Origin: Alphaproteobacteria bacterium
Lineage (GTDB): Bacteria; Pseudomonadota; Alphaproteobacteria; Rhizobiales; Amorphaceae
DNA: 60,822 bases
Assembly: GCA_030431335.1 (NCBI GenBank)
Contig: JAUIJH010000012.1
Span: 1 to 60,822, forward strand
Direction of reading: 5' to 3'
Shown: piece after piece, positions 36,586 to 45,610 of the stretch
Layout of the letters: each line of letters begins with the position of its first letter
Position numbering within the stretch: the first letter of the stretch is position 1
Position numbers and translations under genes: made by a program
The notes under the pieces: model-generated
Database searches by the model: none
Seen by the model: only the letters and a program-made list of their open reading frames with translations
Told to the model about the DNA's origin: nothing

Positions 36586-37174
36586 TGGCGCGATAGGGGC
36601 CGAGCGCGAAGGCGGAGACGATCAGCTTGACCGTGTAGTCGGCGAGTGCCCAGGAGACCCAGCGCGGCGCCTCGATCGCCTGATCGAGCCCGAATAGCGG
36701 CGTCACCTCGACGGCGAATTCGTCGATGCCGAGCGGGATCATCACGGAGAAGGCGAGGCCGAAGAAGATCACCGTGTCCAACGCCGAGGCGATGACCGTC
36801 GACGTCAGCGGTGCGCGCCACCACTGGCCGTAGCGCAGGCGCTCGAAGATCGCGACGTCCAGGAGCTGTGCGGTGAGGAAGGCGGTGCCGGAGGCAAGGG
36901 CGATGCGCGGCGTGGCCAGCAGCAGCGAAACCGCCACCGCCACCGCGAAGCCCGCGAAGGCGACACGGCGCGCGAGTTCCGGCCCGAAGATGCGGTTCAC
37001 CACGTCCGTCACCAGGAAGGCGAACGGGTAGGTGAACGCACCGTAGGTGAGGACGTCGTCGAGCTGGACGCCCAGAAGAAAGCCCTCGACCGGGTACTGG
37101 ACGAGGAAATTCGACGCAACGACCACCAGAGCCATTGCGGCGACGGCCAGCGTCAGCGCATGGCGGCGGATCAT
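36569..37174 (-). CDS. VUT-family transporter, probable queuosine precursor permease (YhhQ-like)
   Basis: Membrane protein of 201 residues with about six helices from the VUT/YhhQ family, whose studied members import queuosine precursors such as preQ0. Marks are DDVLTYGAFTYPFAFLVTDVVNR near 40-62 and the ALDTVIFFGLAF segment near 130-142. It follows rpmB by 7 bases on the same strand, so the two are co-transcribed. The 3' end overlaps the TPR-sulfotransferase gene tail to tail by 17 bases. Confidence 0.85.
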   Translation of the reverse strand: MIRRHALTLAVAAMALVVVASNFLVQYPVEGFLLGVQLDDVLTYGAFTYPFAFLVTDVVNRIFGPELARRVAFAGFAVAVAVSLLLATPRIALASGTAFLTAQLLDVAIFERLRYGQWWRAPLTSTVIASALDTVIFFGLAFSVMIPLGIDEFAVEVTPLFGLDQAIEAPRWVSWALADYTVKLIVSAFALGPYRAITRRW

Positions 37175-37181
37175 TGAGGGT

Positions 37182-37496
37182 TCAGCTCGCGGCGCTGTCC
37201 TGCTGCGCCGCGGTGTCCTGGTGCGCGGCGACGACCTCGCGCTTCAGGCGCAACATGCGCTCCGACAGCTCGACGTCCTTCGCCTTCACGAGGAACTTGT
37301 CCAGCCCGCCGCGATGCTCAACCGTGCGCAGGGCAGCGGCGGAGATGCGCATCGCGATGCGCTTGTTGAGCGAGTCGGAAATCAGCGTCACATTGACGAG
37401 ATTCGGCCGGAAACGCCGTTTGGTTTTGTTGTTGGCATGGCTGACATTGTTGCCAACCATCACGCCCTTTCCAGTCAATTCGCAGCGGCGCGCCAT
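37182..37496 (-). CDS. rpmB: 50S ribosomal protein L28
   Basis: Large-subunit protein of 104 residues, standard N-terminus [20 protein letters not shown] followed by [12 protein letters not shown]. There is no zinc-binding Cys set. The C-terminal tail is extended and ends AAQQDSAAS, common in Rhizobiales. The gene is divergent from the DUF3108 gene; the 227-base gap between them should carry both promoters, but I saw no clear match. Confidence 0.97.
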   Translation of the reverse strand: MARRCELTGKGVMVGNNVSHANNKTKRRFRPNLVNVTLISDSLNKRIAMRISAAALRTVEHRGGLDKFLVKAKDVELSERMLRLKREVVAAHQDTAAQQDSAAS

Positions 37497-37723
37497 TCCG
37501 TGTTCCTCGCCGGGCGAACCGGCGCCTTCTCATTGCAATCCTGTATGCTGAGAGGGGGTGAATAGGGTTTGCCCGCGCCACAGTCAAGGGTTCGTGCGCG
37601 GAACGTTCAGCCACGATTCAACCGATTCGTCATTTGATATGGGGACGAGCCTATCATAAAGCGGACGTTGGGGAACAAACCGACGCAACATAAGCGCCAG
37701 CCCCCAAGGGTGAGGAGTGTGTC

Positions 37724-38527
37724 TTGAGCGCCTGGACCTCTTTGATTGGCGCAGTGGCGATGGCCCTCTGCTCGGCCGGTGCGACCCACGCCGCTGCCTC
37801 GCGCGTCAAGATCGACGCCGTGTACGAAATCTCCATCGCCGGGTGGGGGCTTGCCCGTGCCACACTGAAAATGTCCTACGACGACGGCAAGTACGACGCC
37901 GACCTGCTGATGGTGCCCAAAGGCGTGGCGCGTATCGTCACGGCCGTGCGCACCAGCGTCACCGCGTCCGGGACCGTGCGGGGGCAGACCGTGCTGCCGT
38001 CGGAATACAGCGTGCGCGCCACCGAGACCAACAGGCCCATCTCGGTCGACATCCAGATGAGCGGCGGCGCGGTCAAGAACGAGCGGGCCCGCCCGCGCCT
38101 CAAGGAGTTGCCCGGCCGCATCGCCGTCACCAGCGCGCACAAGCGCGGCGTCGTCGATCCGCTGTCCTCCGGCCTCGTGCCGATCCGCACGCAGGACGGC
38201 AGCGACGCCTGCAATAACACGCTGAAGATCTACGACGGCTGGACCCGGTACGACGTGCGCCTCAGGTACAAGGGCCAGCGCACCGTCGAGACGGAGGGCT
38301 ATTCCGGCAAGGTGGCCGTGTGCGGTGCGCGTTGGGTGCCGGTTTCGGGCCATCGGCCGCACAAGAAGGAAGTCCAGTACCTCAAGGACAACACCGACCT
38401 CGAGATGACCATGGTGCCGGTCCCGGCCGCCGGCTTCGCCATTCCCTACAGCGTCTCGATCGGGACGCCGAATGGAAAGATCCTAATCGAGCCAAGCAGC
38501 CTTCGCATTTCCGGCACCGGCGTTTAA
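37724..38527 (+). CDS. DUF3108 domain secreted protein
   Basis: Uncharacterised periplasmic protein of 267 residues. An N-terminal signal (about 1-24, ending THAAAS) is followed by a beta-rich DUF3108 domain with VYEISIAGWGLARATLKMSY and DGWTRYDVRLRYKG. Cys residues near 166 and 204 could form a disulfide. The start is TTG 37724, with GAGGAG upstream at good spacing; no in-frame ATG lies before the signal sequence. The gene sits between rpmB and the SUV3-like helicase, a conserved neighbourhood. Function is unknown, possibly envelope-related. Confidence 0.82.
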   Translation: MSAWTSLIGAVAMALCSAGATHAAASRVKIDAVYEISIAGWGLARATLKMSYDDGKYDADLLMVPKGVARIVTAVRTSVTASGTVRGQTVLPSEYSVRATETNRPISVDIQMSGGAVKNERARPRLKELPGRIAVTSAHKRGVVDPLSSGLVPIRTQDGSDACNNTLKIYDGWTRYDVRLRYKGQRTVETEGYSGKVAVCGARWVPVSGHRPHKKEVQYLKDNTDLEMTMVPVPAAGFAIPYSVSIGTPNGKILIEPSSLRISGTGV

Positions 38528-38631
38528 GCTTGTCCGGGCCATAGGGCCGACATCCGACGACCGGGCGCAGCCGCGCCAGCCGAAAGCCGCTCCGACGGGA
38601 TCCGCCGGGGCATCAGGGGATCCCTCCGTCA

Positions 38632-41600
38632 GTGCAAAGCCCGATCATCCAGCGGACGGAACGCAGCCGCAATGTCACGGCTGTGCTCGGACCCACCAAC
38701 ACCGGCAAGACCCATCTTGCGATCGAGCGGATGCTGGCGCGGCGGACCGGCGTGATCGGCCTGCCGCTGCGCCTCCTGGCGCGCGAGGTGTACGGGCGCA
38801 TCGTGGCGCGGCTCGGGCCGGAGGTGGTCGCCCTCGTCACCGGCGAAGAGAAGATCGTGCCGCCCCAGGCGCGCTACTTCGTGGCGACGGTCGAGGCGAT
38901 GCCGCTCGACATCGACGCCGAGTTCGTGGCCATCGACGAGGTGCAGCTCGCCGCCGACCTGGAGCGCGGCCGCGTCTTCACCGACCGGCTGCTGCGTGTG
39001 CGCGGGCGCTACGAAACGCTGCTCCTCGGCGCGTTGACCGCCCGCAATCTCCTCGAAAAGCTGATCCCGGGCATCAACGTCGTCACCCGTCCGCGCATGT
39101 CGTTGCTGACCTATGCGGGCGAAAAGAAGCTGACCCGCCTGCCGCCGCGCTCGGCCGTGGTCGCCTTCTCGGCCAACGAGGTCTACGCCATCGCCGAGCT
39201 GATCCGCCGCCAGCGCGGCGGCGCGGCCATCGTCATGGGCGCGCTCTCTCCGCGCACGCGCAACGCGCAGGTGGAGCTGTTCCAGGCCGGCGACGTGGAC
39301 TTCCTCATCGCCACCGATGCCATCGGCATGGGCCTCAATCTCGACGTCGACCACGTCGCCTTCGCCTCCAACCGCAAGTTCGACGGCTACCAGTACCGCA
39401 TGCTCAGCGCCGGCGAGCTGGGCCAGATCGCCGGCCGCGCCGGGCGGCACATGCGCGACGGCACCTTCGGCGTCACCGGCCGCGTCGCCCCGTTCGAGAA
39501 CGAGCTGGTGGAGGCGCTGGAATCGCACGCCTTCGCCCCCGCGCGCGTCTTCCAGTGGCGCAACGCGGAGCTCGATTTCGCCAGCGTCAAGGCGCTGAAG
39601 GCGTCGCTGGACGAGCCGGCCCATGAGGAGGGCCTCACCAAGGCCCCGCCGGCGGACGACCAGAAGGCGCTGGAGCACGCGGCGCTCAATGAGGACATCA
39701 TGGAGCTTGCGGCGACGCCGGCCCGTGTGGAGCGGCTTTGGGACGTCTGCCAGGTGCCGGACTATCGCAAGATTGCGCCGGCCAACCATGCCGACCTCCT
39801 GCTCACCCTCTATAGCTTCCTGATCCGCGACGGCGTCATCGCCGACGACTGGATCGCCCGTCAGGTGCGCTACGCAGACCGCACCGACGGCGATATCGAC
39901 ACCCTGTCCAACCGCATCGCCCACGTGCGGACCTGGACATTCGTCGCCAACCGCAACGATTGGCTTGCCGATCCGGCGGAATGGCGTGAAACCACACGTC
40001 AGGTCGAAGATCGCTTGTCCGACGCGCTTCATGAGCGTTTGATGCAGCGGTTTGTCGACCGGCGAACCAGCGTGCTGATGAAGCGCCTGAGAGAGAATGC
40101 GATGCTGGAATCTGAAGTGAACGACGCCGGTGAAGTGATCGTCGAAGGTCAACACGTCGGCGTGCTGCACGGCTTCCGCTTTCAGGCGGACGCGTCGTCT
40201 GGCGACGCAAACGAGCAGAAGGCGCTGCGCGCAGCGGCCAACAAGGCGCTGGCGAAGGAAATGGAGCGGCGGGCCGAGAAGGTGGCTGTCGCACCCGACA
40301 CCGCGTTTGCGCTGGGTTCGGACGCGGGCGTGCGCTGGCAGGGTGCGCTGATCGGCAAGATCACCGCGAGCGAAGACGCGCTGAAGCCCGCCGTGGTGCT
40401 GCTCGCGGACGAGACGCTGCCGGCCCCGGCGCGCGAGCGCGTGCAGGGGCGCCTCACCCAGTGGCTCGCGGCGCACATCGGCAACCTGTTGAAGCCGCTG
40501 TTCGATCTGCGCGACGCCGCGAGCCTGGAGGGCGGGGCGCGCGGTCTCGCCTATCAGATCTCCGAAGCCTTCGGCAGCGTCGACCGGAGCCAGGTTGCCG
40601 AGGAAGCCAAGGCGCTGGACCAGGGCGCACGGGCCGGGCTGCGCGCGCTCGGCGTGCGCTTCGGCGCCTACCACATCTTCGTGCCGGCGCTGCTGAAGCC
40701 GGCCCCGAGCCAGCTCCTGGCCTTCCTATGGGCGCTCAAGAACGCCGATCTCGACGTGAAGGGCCTGCAGGAGGTGCCGCAGCTGTCGGGCTCCGGGCGC
40801 ACGTCGATCCCGGTCGATCCGGAGGTCCCGCCGGCGCTCTACGGCGTGGTCGGCTTCCGCGTGTGCGGGCCGCGTGCGGTGCGCATCGACATTCTGGAGC
40901 GGCTTGCGGATCAGATTCGCCCCCTCGTCGCCTGGCGGCCGGGCCCCTCCGCGGGCGATCCGCCTCCGGGCGCGGTGCCCTCCGGCGGTGCCTTCCTGGT
41001 GACCGTCAACATGACCTCGCTGCTCGGTTGCTCGGGCGAGGACTTTGCCGCCGTGCTCACCTCGCTCGGCTACCGGGTGGACCGGCGCGAGGCCAACGCG
41101 GCCGAACGCGAGGCGCTGACGGCGGCGCAACAGGTGCGGCGCAACGCGCCCAAGCGACCCGTCAAGCCGAGCCGCAATGCACCCGTGTCGCCGCTCGCGG
41201 CCGCATCGCCGGCCGTTGGTGCCCCTGCCGAGGAGGCGAACCCGGCCGAGCCGCATCCGGTTGCCATCGAGGGTGAGGCGCAGACCGCCGAAGCCGAGCC
41301 GGTCACGCCGACCGAGCCGGCCGATGTCCAGGCATCGAGTGACGCCCAAACGCCGGCCGATGGTGAAGCGCCGGCGGGATCCACACCGGCGGCGGAGGAT
41401 GAGGCGCCCGCCGAGGAGGCGGCTGCGCCTGCCGCCGATGCCGAGCCTGCCGACAGCGCGGTGCAAGCTCCGGCGAGCGAGCCGGAGCCGGCCGATCCGA
41501 CCGCTGCGCCGGAAACCGAGCCGGCGTCGGTCGAGGTCGACGCGCAGTCCCCGGCGTGGACCGAGCCGGTCGCGGCGGAGGATGCGGTCGCGGGCGATGC

Positions 41601-42195
41601 GGCGGAGCCTGCCGTCGAAGGCGAGCCTGTCGCGGCGAGCGAAGACTCGGGCAGCGAAGGATCGGACAGCGAGGCGCAAGCCGTCGACGCGTCGGCCGAG
41701 CCGGATGCGGGCGAGGGCGTTGTCGCTGAGGCCGATGGCGAGGCCGATGCGGATGCGCAAGCGCCGGTCGTCATCGAGATCTGGCGGGTGCCGCGGCATC
41801 AGCGGCCGGGCGGCGACAATCGCCGGCGGCGCCCCGGCGGCCAGCCGCAATCGGGCGAGGCGGATGGCAGCGAGGCGAGCCAGCGCGATCCTCGGCGGCG
41901 CTCGCGCCGGCGCGGCCAGCGCGAGGACGGTGCGCCAGCGCCCGCTCCCGCCGCCGGGGCGCCGGCGGCCAGCGGCCGCGCCACGCCCGGCGAAGGGGGC
42001 GCCCACGCGTCCGGCGGCCCGCGGAAGGGCAAGAAGCGCGGCAAGCAGCAGCAGCACGACAGGCAGCAGCACGAGGCTCAGCGGGCGGAGCCGCGCAAGC
42101 CGCAGCGCCGTGAGCGCGAGGCGGATCCCGATTCGCCCTTCGCGGCCCTGGCTGCCCTGAAGCAACAGCTCGAGAAGGGGCCCGACGATCGCTGA
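38632..42195 (+). CDS. SUV3-like superfamily 2 RNA helicase with long disordered tail
   Basis: Predicted ATP-dependent RNA helicase of 1187 residues starting at GTG 38632. Walker A GPTNTGKT is at 20-27, motif II DEVQ at 102-105 and motif VI GQIAGRAGRH near 266; it resembles mitochondrial SUV3, which unwinds RNA for degradation. After residue about 840 comes a 240-residue acidic Ala/Pro/Glu tail, then a basic Arg/Gly/Gln-rich block (about 1080-1165) likely to bind RNA. A short conserved end, SPFAALAALKQQLE, closes the protein. The S4-domain gene overlaps its end, so a joint role in RNA handling is likely. Confidence 0.9.
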   Translation: MQSPIIQRTERSRNVTAVLGPTNTGKTHLAIERMLARRTGVIGLPLRLLAREVYGRIVARLGPEVVALVTGEEKIVPPQARYFVATVEAMPLDIDAEFVAIDEVQLAADLERGRVFTDRLLRVRGRYETLLLGALTARNLLEKLIPGINVVTRPRMSLLTYAGEKKLTRLPPRSAVVAFSANEVYAIAELIRRQRGGAAIVMGALSPRTRNAQVELFQAGDVDFLIATDAIGMGLNLDVDHVAFASNRKFDGYQYRMLSAGELGQIAGRAGRHMRDGTFGVTGRVAPFENELVEALESHAFAPARVFQWRNAELDFASVKALKASLDEPAHEEGLTKAPPADDQKALEHAALNEDIMELAATPARVERLWDVCQVPDYRKIAPANHADLLLTLYSFLIRDGVIADDWIARQVRYADRTDGDIDTLSNRIAHVRTWTFVANRNDWLADPAEWRETTRQVEDRLSDALHERLMQRFVDRRTSVLMKRLRENAMLESEVNDAGEVIVEGQHVGVLHGFRFQADASSGDANEQKALRAAANKALAKEMERRAEKVAVAPDTAFALGSDAGVRWQGALIGKITASEDALKPAVVLLADETLPAPARERVQGRLTQWLAAHIGNLLKPLFDLRDAASLEGGARGLAYQISEAFGSVDRSQVAEEAKALDQGARAGLRALGVRFGAYHIFVPALLKPAPSQLLAFLWALKNADLDVKGLQEVPQLSGSGRTSIPVDPEVPPALYGVVGFRVCGPRAVRIDILERLADQIRPLVAWRPGPSAGDPPPGAVPSGGAFLVTVNMTSLLGCSGEDFAAVLTSLGYRVDRREANAAEREALTAAQQVRRNAPKRPVKPSRNAPVSPLAAASPAVGAPAEEANPAEPHPVAIEGEAQTAEAEPVTPTEPADVQASSDAQTPADGEAPAGSTPAAEDEAPAEEAAAPAADAEPADSAVQAPASEPEPADPTAAPETEPASVEVDAQSPAWTEPVAAEDAVAGDAAEPAVEGEPVAASEDSGSEGSDSEAQAVDASAEPDAGEGVVAEADGEADADAQAPVVIEIWRVPRHQRPGGDNRRRRPGGQPQSGEADGSEASQRDPRRRSRRRGQREDGAPAPAPAAGAPAASGRATPGEGGAHASGGPRKGKKRGKQQQHDRQQHEAQRAEPRKPQRREREADPDSPFAALAALKQQLEKGPDDR

Positions 42196-42472
42196 GCCTG
42201 AGGATTCCGCCGACGGTCAGCGGATCGACAAGTGGTTGACCTACGCGCGTTTCGCCAAAACGCGCACGGTGGCGCAGGCGCTGGTGGTTGGCGGTAAGGT
42301 CCGCATCAACCGCGACAAGGTGACCGATTGTGCGCGCAAGGTGCGCATTGCCGATATCCTGACGATCCGCGCGTCGCGGCAAGTGCACGTGGTGCGCGTT
42401 ATCGGTTTCGCGCCCTCTCGGGTATCGCCTCCGCAGACGGCGAGCCTGTACGAAACGGTCGCAGATGCCTGA
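42188..42472 (+). CDS. S4-domain RNA-binding protein (Hsp15-like) without canonical start codon
   Basis: RNA-binding protein of about 94 residues: the S4 fold begins [20 protein letters not shown] and continues [11 protein letters not shown]. It resembles Hsp15, which binds stalled 50S subunits. The frame is open from 42161 but holds no ATG, GTG or CTG; the only TTG (42236) falls inside the first S4 helix and would remove RIDKW. ATC 42188 is the best candidate, with AAGGGG seven bases upstream and overlap with the helicase stop. A +1 frameshift from the helicase, or a sequence error, are alternatives. The family is clear, the start is not. Confidence 0.72.
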   Translation: MAEPEDSADGQRIDKWLTYARFAKTRTVAQALVVGGKVRINRDKVTDCARKVRIADILTIRASRQVHVVRVIGFAPSRVSPPQTASLYETVADA

Positions 42473-42561
42473 TTTGCGTGACTCTGCTATGCGTTTCGCG
42501 CCGGTCCTTGCCGGCCGCGGGTGGCGGTCGTACATCACGTGTTCGCAATAGGAGATCGCGA

Positions 42562-42900
42562 GTGACTTATATCGTCGGCGAGGCATGCATTAAGTGCAAG
42601 TACACCGACTGCGTCGAAGTCTGTCCTGTCGACTGCTTCTACGAAGGTGAGAACATGCTCGTCATCCACCCGGACGAGTGTATCGACTGTGGCGTTTGTG
42701 AGCCCGAGTGTCCAATTGATGCAATTAAGCCGGATACTGAGCCAGGTCTCGAGACATGGCTTGAGCTAAACGCTAAATATGCTGCCGAGTGGCCGAACAT
42801 TACAGCGAAGAAGGACCCACTTCCTGAGGCGGAAGCATTCGAAACGAAGACGAATAAACTAGAAGAGCACTTTTCTCCCAAACCAGGAACCGGCGATTAA
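42562..42900 (+). CDS. fdxA: Seven-iron ferredoxin (FdxA/FdI type)
   Basis: Electron carrier of 112 residues with one 3Fe-4S and one 4Fe-4S cluster. Cys 9, 17 and 50 fit the 3Fe-4S site and Cys 21, 40, 43 and 46 the 4Fe-4S site, with Cys 12 and 25 as the extra pair known from Azotobacter FdI. The start is GTG 42562 after GGAGATCG. The 60-residue C-terminal extension is typical. Codon use in the second half is far less GC-rich at third positions than in neighbouring genes (many AAA, CTA, ATT, CCA), although the protein is a normal family member. Confidence 0.95.
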   Translation: MTYIVGEACIKCKYTDCVEVCPVDCFYEGENMLVIHPDECIDCGVCEPECPIDAIKPDTEPGLETWLELNAKYAAEWPNITAKKDPLPEAEAFETKTNKLEEHFSPKPGTGD

Positions 42901-43222
42901 ACGCTGGCAAGGGAGAGCGCATAGCTCAAATTTTATCCACCCAGTTGCCGGTCGCTTTAATTCGGCGCCCGACTGTGCTACATTTGCATGACTGCCGAAG
43001 AATAGCGCGGCGGGTCGCAGTGAAGTGCTTACGCCTGTGCGCGTGCATATCAGCAGGAGCAATCGTTGAGGTTGAACTGAGTCGCCACCGGCGCCGATGA
43101 GGCTTCTTCGCCAACATCGGAGTGTCTGTCGGGCTCGCGCGACCCTGTCTGAGTGTTTTTCACAATAATGATGGCCGGAGCCCATGATGGGGTGCGGCGT
43201 ATGCGAGGAGTGGCTGGAGCTT
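42901..43222. other. Intergenic region between fdxA and carD
   Basis: No gene or convincing promoter could be identified in these 322 bases. Base composition remains lower in GC than the surroundings up to about 43180, continuing the shift that starts within fdxA. The carD promoter must lie here. Confidence 0.4.
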
Positions 43223-43810
43223 ATGGCAACGGTTAAAAAGGGCGTCGCGAAGTCGGCGTTCAAGCCGAACGAGCATGTGGTTTATCCGGCGCACGGTGTC
43301 GGTCAAGTGCAAGCGATCGAAAAAACGGAGTTCGGCGGCCACCCGATCGAACTCATCGTCGTATCGTTTGCGAAAGACAAGATGACGCTGCGTGTTCCGG
43401 TCGGCAAGGCAACCTCCGTTGGCATGCGCAAGCTCTCCGACCCGCGCACCATGACCAAGGCCCTTGAAGTCGTCACCGGCCGTGCGCGCATCAAGCGCAC
43501 GATGTGGAGCCGCCGCGCGCAGGAATACGAAGCGAAGATCAATTCCGGCGACCTGATCGCCATCTCGGAGGTGGTGCGCGACCTGTACCGCGCCGAGAGC
43601 CAGCCCGAGCAGTCCTATTCCGAGCGTCAGCTGTACGAAGCCGCGCTCGACCGGATGGCTCGCGAGATCGCGGCCATCAACAAGTCCGAAGAGGACGAGG
43701 CGGTCAAGCTGATCGAATCGCAGCTGGCCAAGGCCCCGCGCCGCGCCGTCAAAGGCGCCGAGGCCGAAGAGGCCGACGAGGACGAAGACCTGCAGGAAAA
43801 GGCCGCTTAA
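43223..43810 (+). CDS. carD: CarD-family RNA polymerase-binding transcription factor
   Basis: Regulator of 195 residues. The N-terminal Tudor-like domain (about 10-65, EHVVYPAHGVGQVQAIEKTE) binds the RNA polymerase beta subunit; the helical C-terminal part (about 75-165) contacts promoter DNA. In studied bacteria CarD stabilises open complexes, notably at rRNA promoters. The tail is acidic (about 175-195). ATG 43223 gives MATVKKGVAKSAF, the usual start; an ATG at 43184 would add 13 Cys-containing residues. A strong terminator follows 50 bases after the stop. Confidence 0.93.
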   Translation: MATVKKGVAKSAFKPNEHVVYPAHGVGQVQAIEKTEFGGHPIELIVVSFAKDKMTLRVPVGKATSVGMRKLSDPRTMTKALEVVTGRARIKRTMWSRRAQEYEAKINSGDLIAISEVVRDLYRAESQPEQSYSERQLYEAALDRMAREIAAINKSEEDEAVKLIESQLAKAPRRAVKGAEAEEADEDEDLQEKAA

Positions 43811-43860
43811 GCCGGCCATCCTCGGACGTGGCGCCTTTCGGGGCGCCGCGGACACCACGC

Positions 43861-43889
43861 AAAGCGGCCTCCGGGCCGCTTTTTTTTTC
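43861..43889 (+). terminator. Rho-independent terminator of carD
   Basis: AAAGCGGCC and GGCCGCTTT (43861-43869 and 43874-43882) form a perfect 9-bp stem around a 4-base loop, followed by a run of T to 43888. It ends the carD transcript. Confidence 0.92.
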
Positions 43890-43974
43890 GCCTGCGCGCC
43901 GCAATTGCTTGCGTCGAGACGGCAAGGTGCGGCACATCCCAACCGCGCCAACGTCGTCACGAGGTCTCAAATCC

Positions 43975-44118
43975 ATGGAAACTCTTAGCGCCCAACCCCT
44001 CGTCGCGCTGATTGTCGGCTTGATCGTTCTGATCTTTCCGCGCGTGCTCAACTACGCGGTTGCGGCATATCTGATTTTCGTCGGCGTCACCGGCCTCTGG
44101 CCCAATCTCCTGTCCTGA
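43975..44118 (+). CDS. DUF3096 membrane micro-protein
   Basis: Protein of 47 residues that is almost entirely membrane: two hydrophobic stretches, LVALIVGLIVLIFPRVL and YAVAAYLIFVGVTGLW, with the family's FPRVLNY turn between them. DUF3096 proteins of this size are widespread in Proteobacteria and of unknown role. It lies after the carD terminator, so it has its own promoter, and converges on urtE 40 bases away. Confidence 0.8.
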   Translation: METLSAQPLVALIVGLIVLIFPRVLNYAVAAYLIFVGVTGLWPNLLS

Positions 44119-44158
44119 CGGCCTCGAACAGCTCGCAGTCGTCGGGCGCGGATCGCTC

Positions 44159-44866
44159 CTAGACCGAAACCGCCCGCAGCAGCGTCTCCTCCGACACGCT
44201 CGCCTTGTCGCCCTGGAGGGCGACCGAGCCGCGCTCCAGCACAAGGAAGCTGTCGGCCAGGTCGTAGGCGAAGCGAAAATACTGCTCAACCAGGACGATC
44301 GCCATCGTCTTCTGGTCGCGCAGATATTCGATGACGCGGCCGATCTGCTGGATGATGTTGGGCTGAATGCCCTCCGTGGGCTCGTCCATCAGGAGGAGCT
44401 TCGGCTTGGTGATCAGCGCGCGGGCAATGGCGAGCTGCTGCTGCTGCCCGCCCGACAGATCGCCGCCGCGCCGGTGCTGCATCTCCTTCAGCACCGGAAA
44501 CAGCTCGAAGATCTCGCCCGGCACCTTGTGCTCGCCGCGCGGCAGGCAGGCGTAGCCTGTCTCCAGGTTTTCGCGCACCGACATCAGCGGGAAAATGTCG
44601 CGCCCCTGCGGCACGATGGCGACGCCCTTATGGGCCAACACGTGCGACGGCGGTTTGCCGATCTCCTCGCCATCCAGTGAAATCGTTCCGCCGGAGCGGT
44701 GGTGCGATCCGGAGATGGCCTTGAGCAGGCTCGTCTTGCCGACGCCGTTGGTGCCCATCACGCAGGTGACGGCGCCCACCTGGGCCGTCATCGAGATGCC
44801 GTACAGGATCTGCGACTGGCCGTAGTGCAGGGTGAGGTCGTGGGTGGAGAGCATGGTGGCGTGCAT
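44159..44866 (-). CDS. urtE: Urea ABC transporter ATP-binding protein UrtE
   Basis: ATPase of 235 residues, LivF-like, one of two that power high-affinity urea uptake. Walker A GTNGVGKTSLLKA is near 38-50, signature LSGGQQQQLAIARAL near 134 and Walker B LLLMDEPTEGIQPN near 155. The PTEGIQPN stretch, with the LETGYACLPRGE segment, is characteristic of UrtE rather than LivF. It is the last gene of the operon, 3 bases after urtD. Confidence 0.95.
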   Translation of the reverse strand: MHATMLSTHDLTLHYGQSQILYGISMTAQVGAVTCVMGTNGVGKTSLLKAISGSHHRSGGTISLDGEEIGKPPSHVLAHKGVAIVPQGRDIFPLMSVRENLETGYACLPRGEHKVPGEIFELFPVLKEMQHRRGGDLSGGQQQQLAIARALITKPKLLLMDEPTEGIQPNIIQQIGRVIEYLRDQKTMAIVLVEQYFRFAYDLADSFLVLERGSVALQGDKASVSEETLLRAVSV

Positions 44867-44869
44867 GGT

Positions 44870-45610
44870 TCAGCGCCCCAGATAAACGTCGATGACGCGT
44901 GCGTCGTTGGTCACGTAGTCGAGCGAGCCTTCTGCCAGCACCGAACCCTCGTGCAGCACGGTGACCCGGCAGCCGAGCTGGCGCACGAATTCCATGTCGT
45001 GCTCGACCACGATGACGGCGCGCGTGCGGGCGGTCTCGCGCAGCAGGCGCGTGGTGTGCTCGCGCTCGCCGACCGTCATGCCCGCGGCCGGCTCGTCCAC
45101 CAGCAGCAGCTTCGGGTCCTGGGCCAGCAGCATGCCGATCTCGAGCCACTGCTTCTGCCCGTGCGACAATTCGCCCGACCGGCGCATCAGCGCCCCGGTG
45201 AGGCCGATCTCCTCCGCCAGCGCACGGATGCGGGCGATGTCGTCCTCGTCGCGGCGGTACAGCATCGCGGCGAAGGGGTTGCGCGGTTTCTTGAGCGCCA
45301 TCAGCAGGTTGTCGAACACGCTCTGGTCCTCGAACACCGTCGGCCGCTGGAACTTGCGGCCGATGCCGAGGCGGGCGATCTCCGCCTCCGAGCGCTTCAG
45401 GAGCGAGATGTTGTTGGGTCCCCAGGTGACCTTGCCGACGTTGGGCCGCGTCTTGCCGGTGACGATGTCCATGAACGTCGTCTTGCCTGCCCCGTTGGGT
45501 CCGATGATCGCCCGGAGTTCCGCCTCCTCGATCTCGAACGACAGGTTGTTGATCGCCCGGAACCCATCGAACGAGACGGAGACGCCGGCGACTTCCAGGA
45601 GCGCGCTCAT
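44870..45610 (-). CDS. urtD: Urea ABC transporter ATP-binding protein UrtD
   Basis: ATPase of 246 residues, LivG-like. Walker A GPNGAGKTTFMDIVTGKTRP (near 37-56) with the GKTRP continuation, the LIGRKF-like segment IGRKFQRPTVFE and the signature LSHGQKQWLEIGMLL identify UrtD. The Walker B region is LLLVDEPAAGMT. ATG 45610 overlaps the urtC stop by ATGA. The frame is open much further upstream, but that is the shadow of urtC. Confidence 0.95.
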   Translation of the reverse strand: MSALLEVAGVSVSFDGFRAINNLSFEIEEAELRAIIGPNGAGKTTFMDIVTGKTRPNVGKVTWGPNNISLLKRSEAEIARLGIGRKFQRPTVFEDQSVFDNLLMALKKPRNPFAAMLYRRDEDDIARIRALAEEIGLTGALMRRSGELSHGQKQWLEIGMLLAQDPKLLLVDEPAAGMTVGEREHTTRLLRETARTRAVIVVEHDMEFVRQLGCRVTVLHEGSVLAEGSLDYVTNDARVIDVYLGR

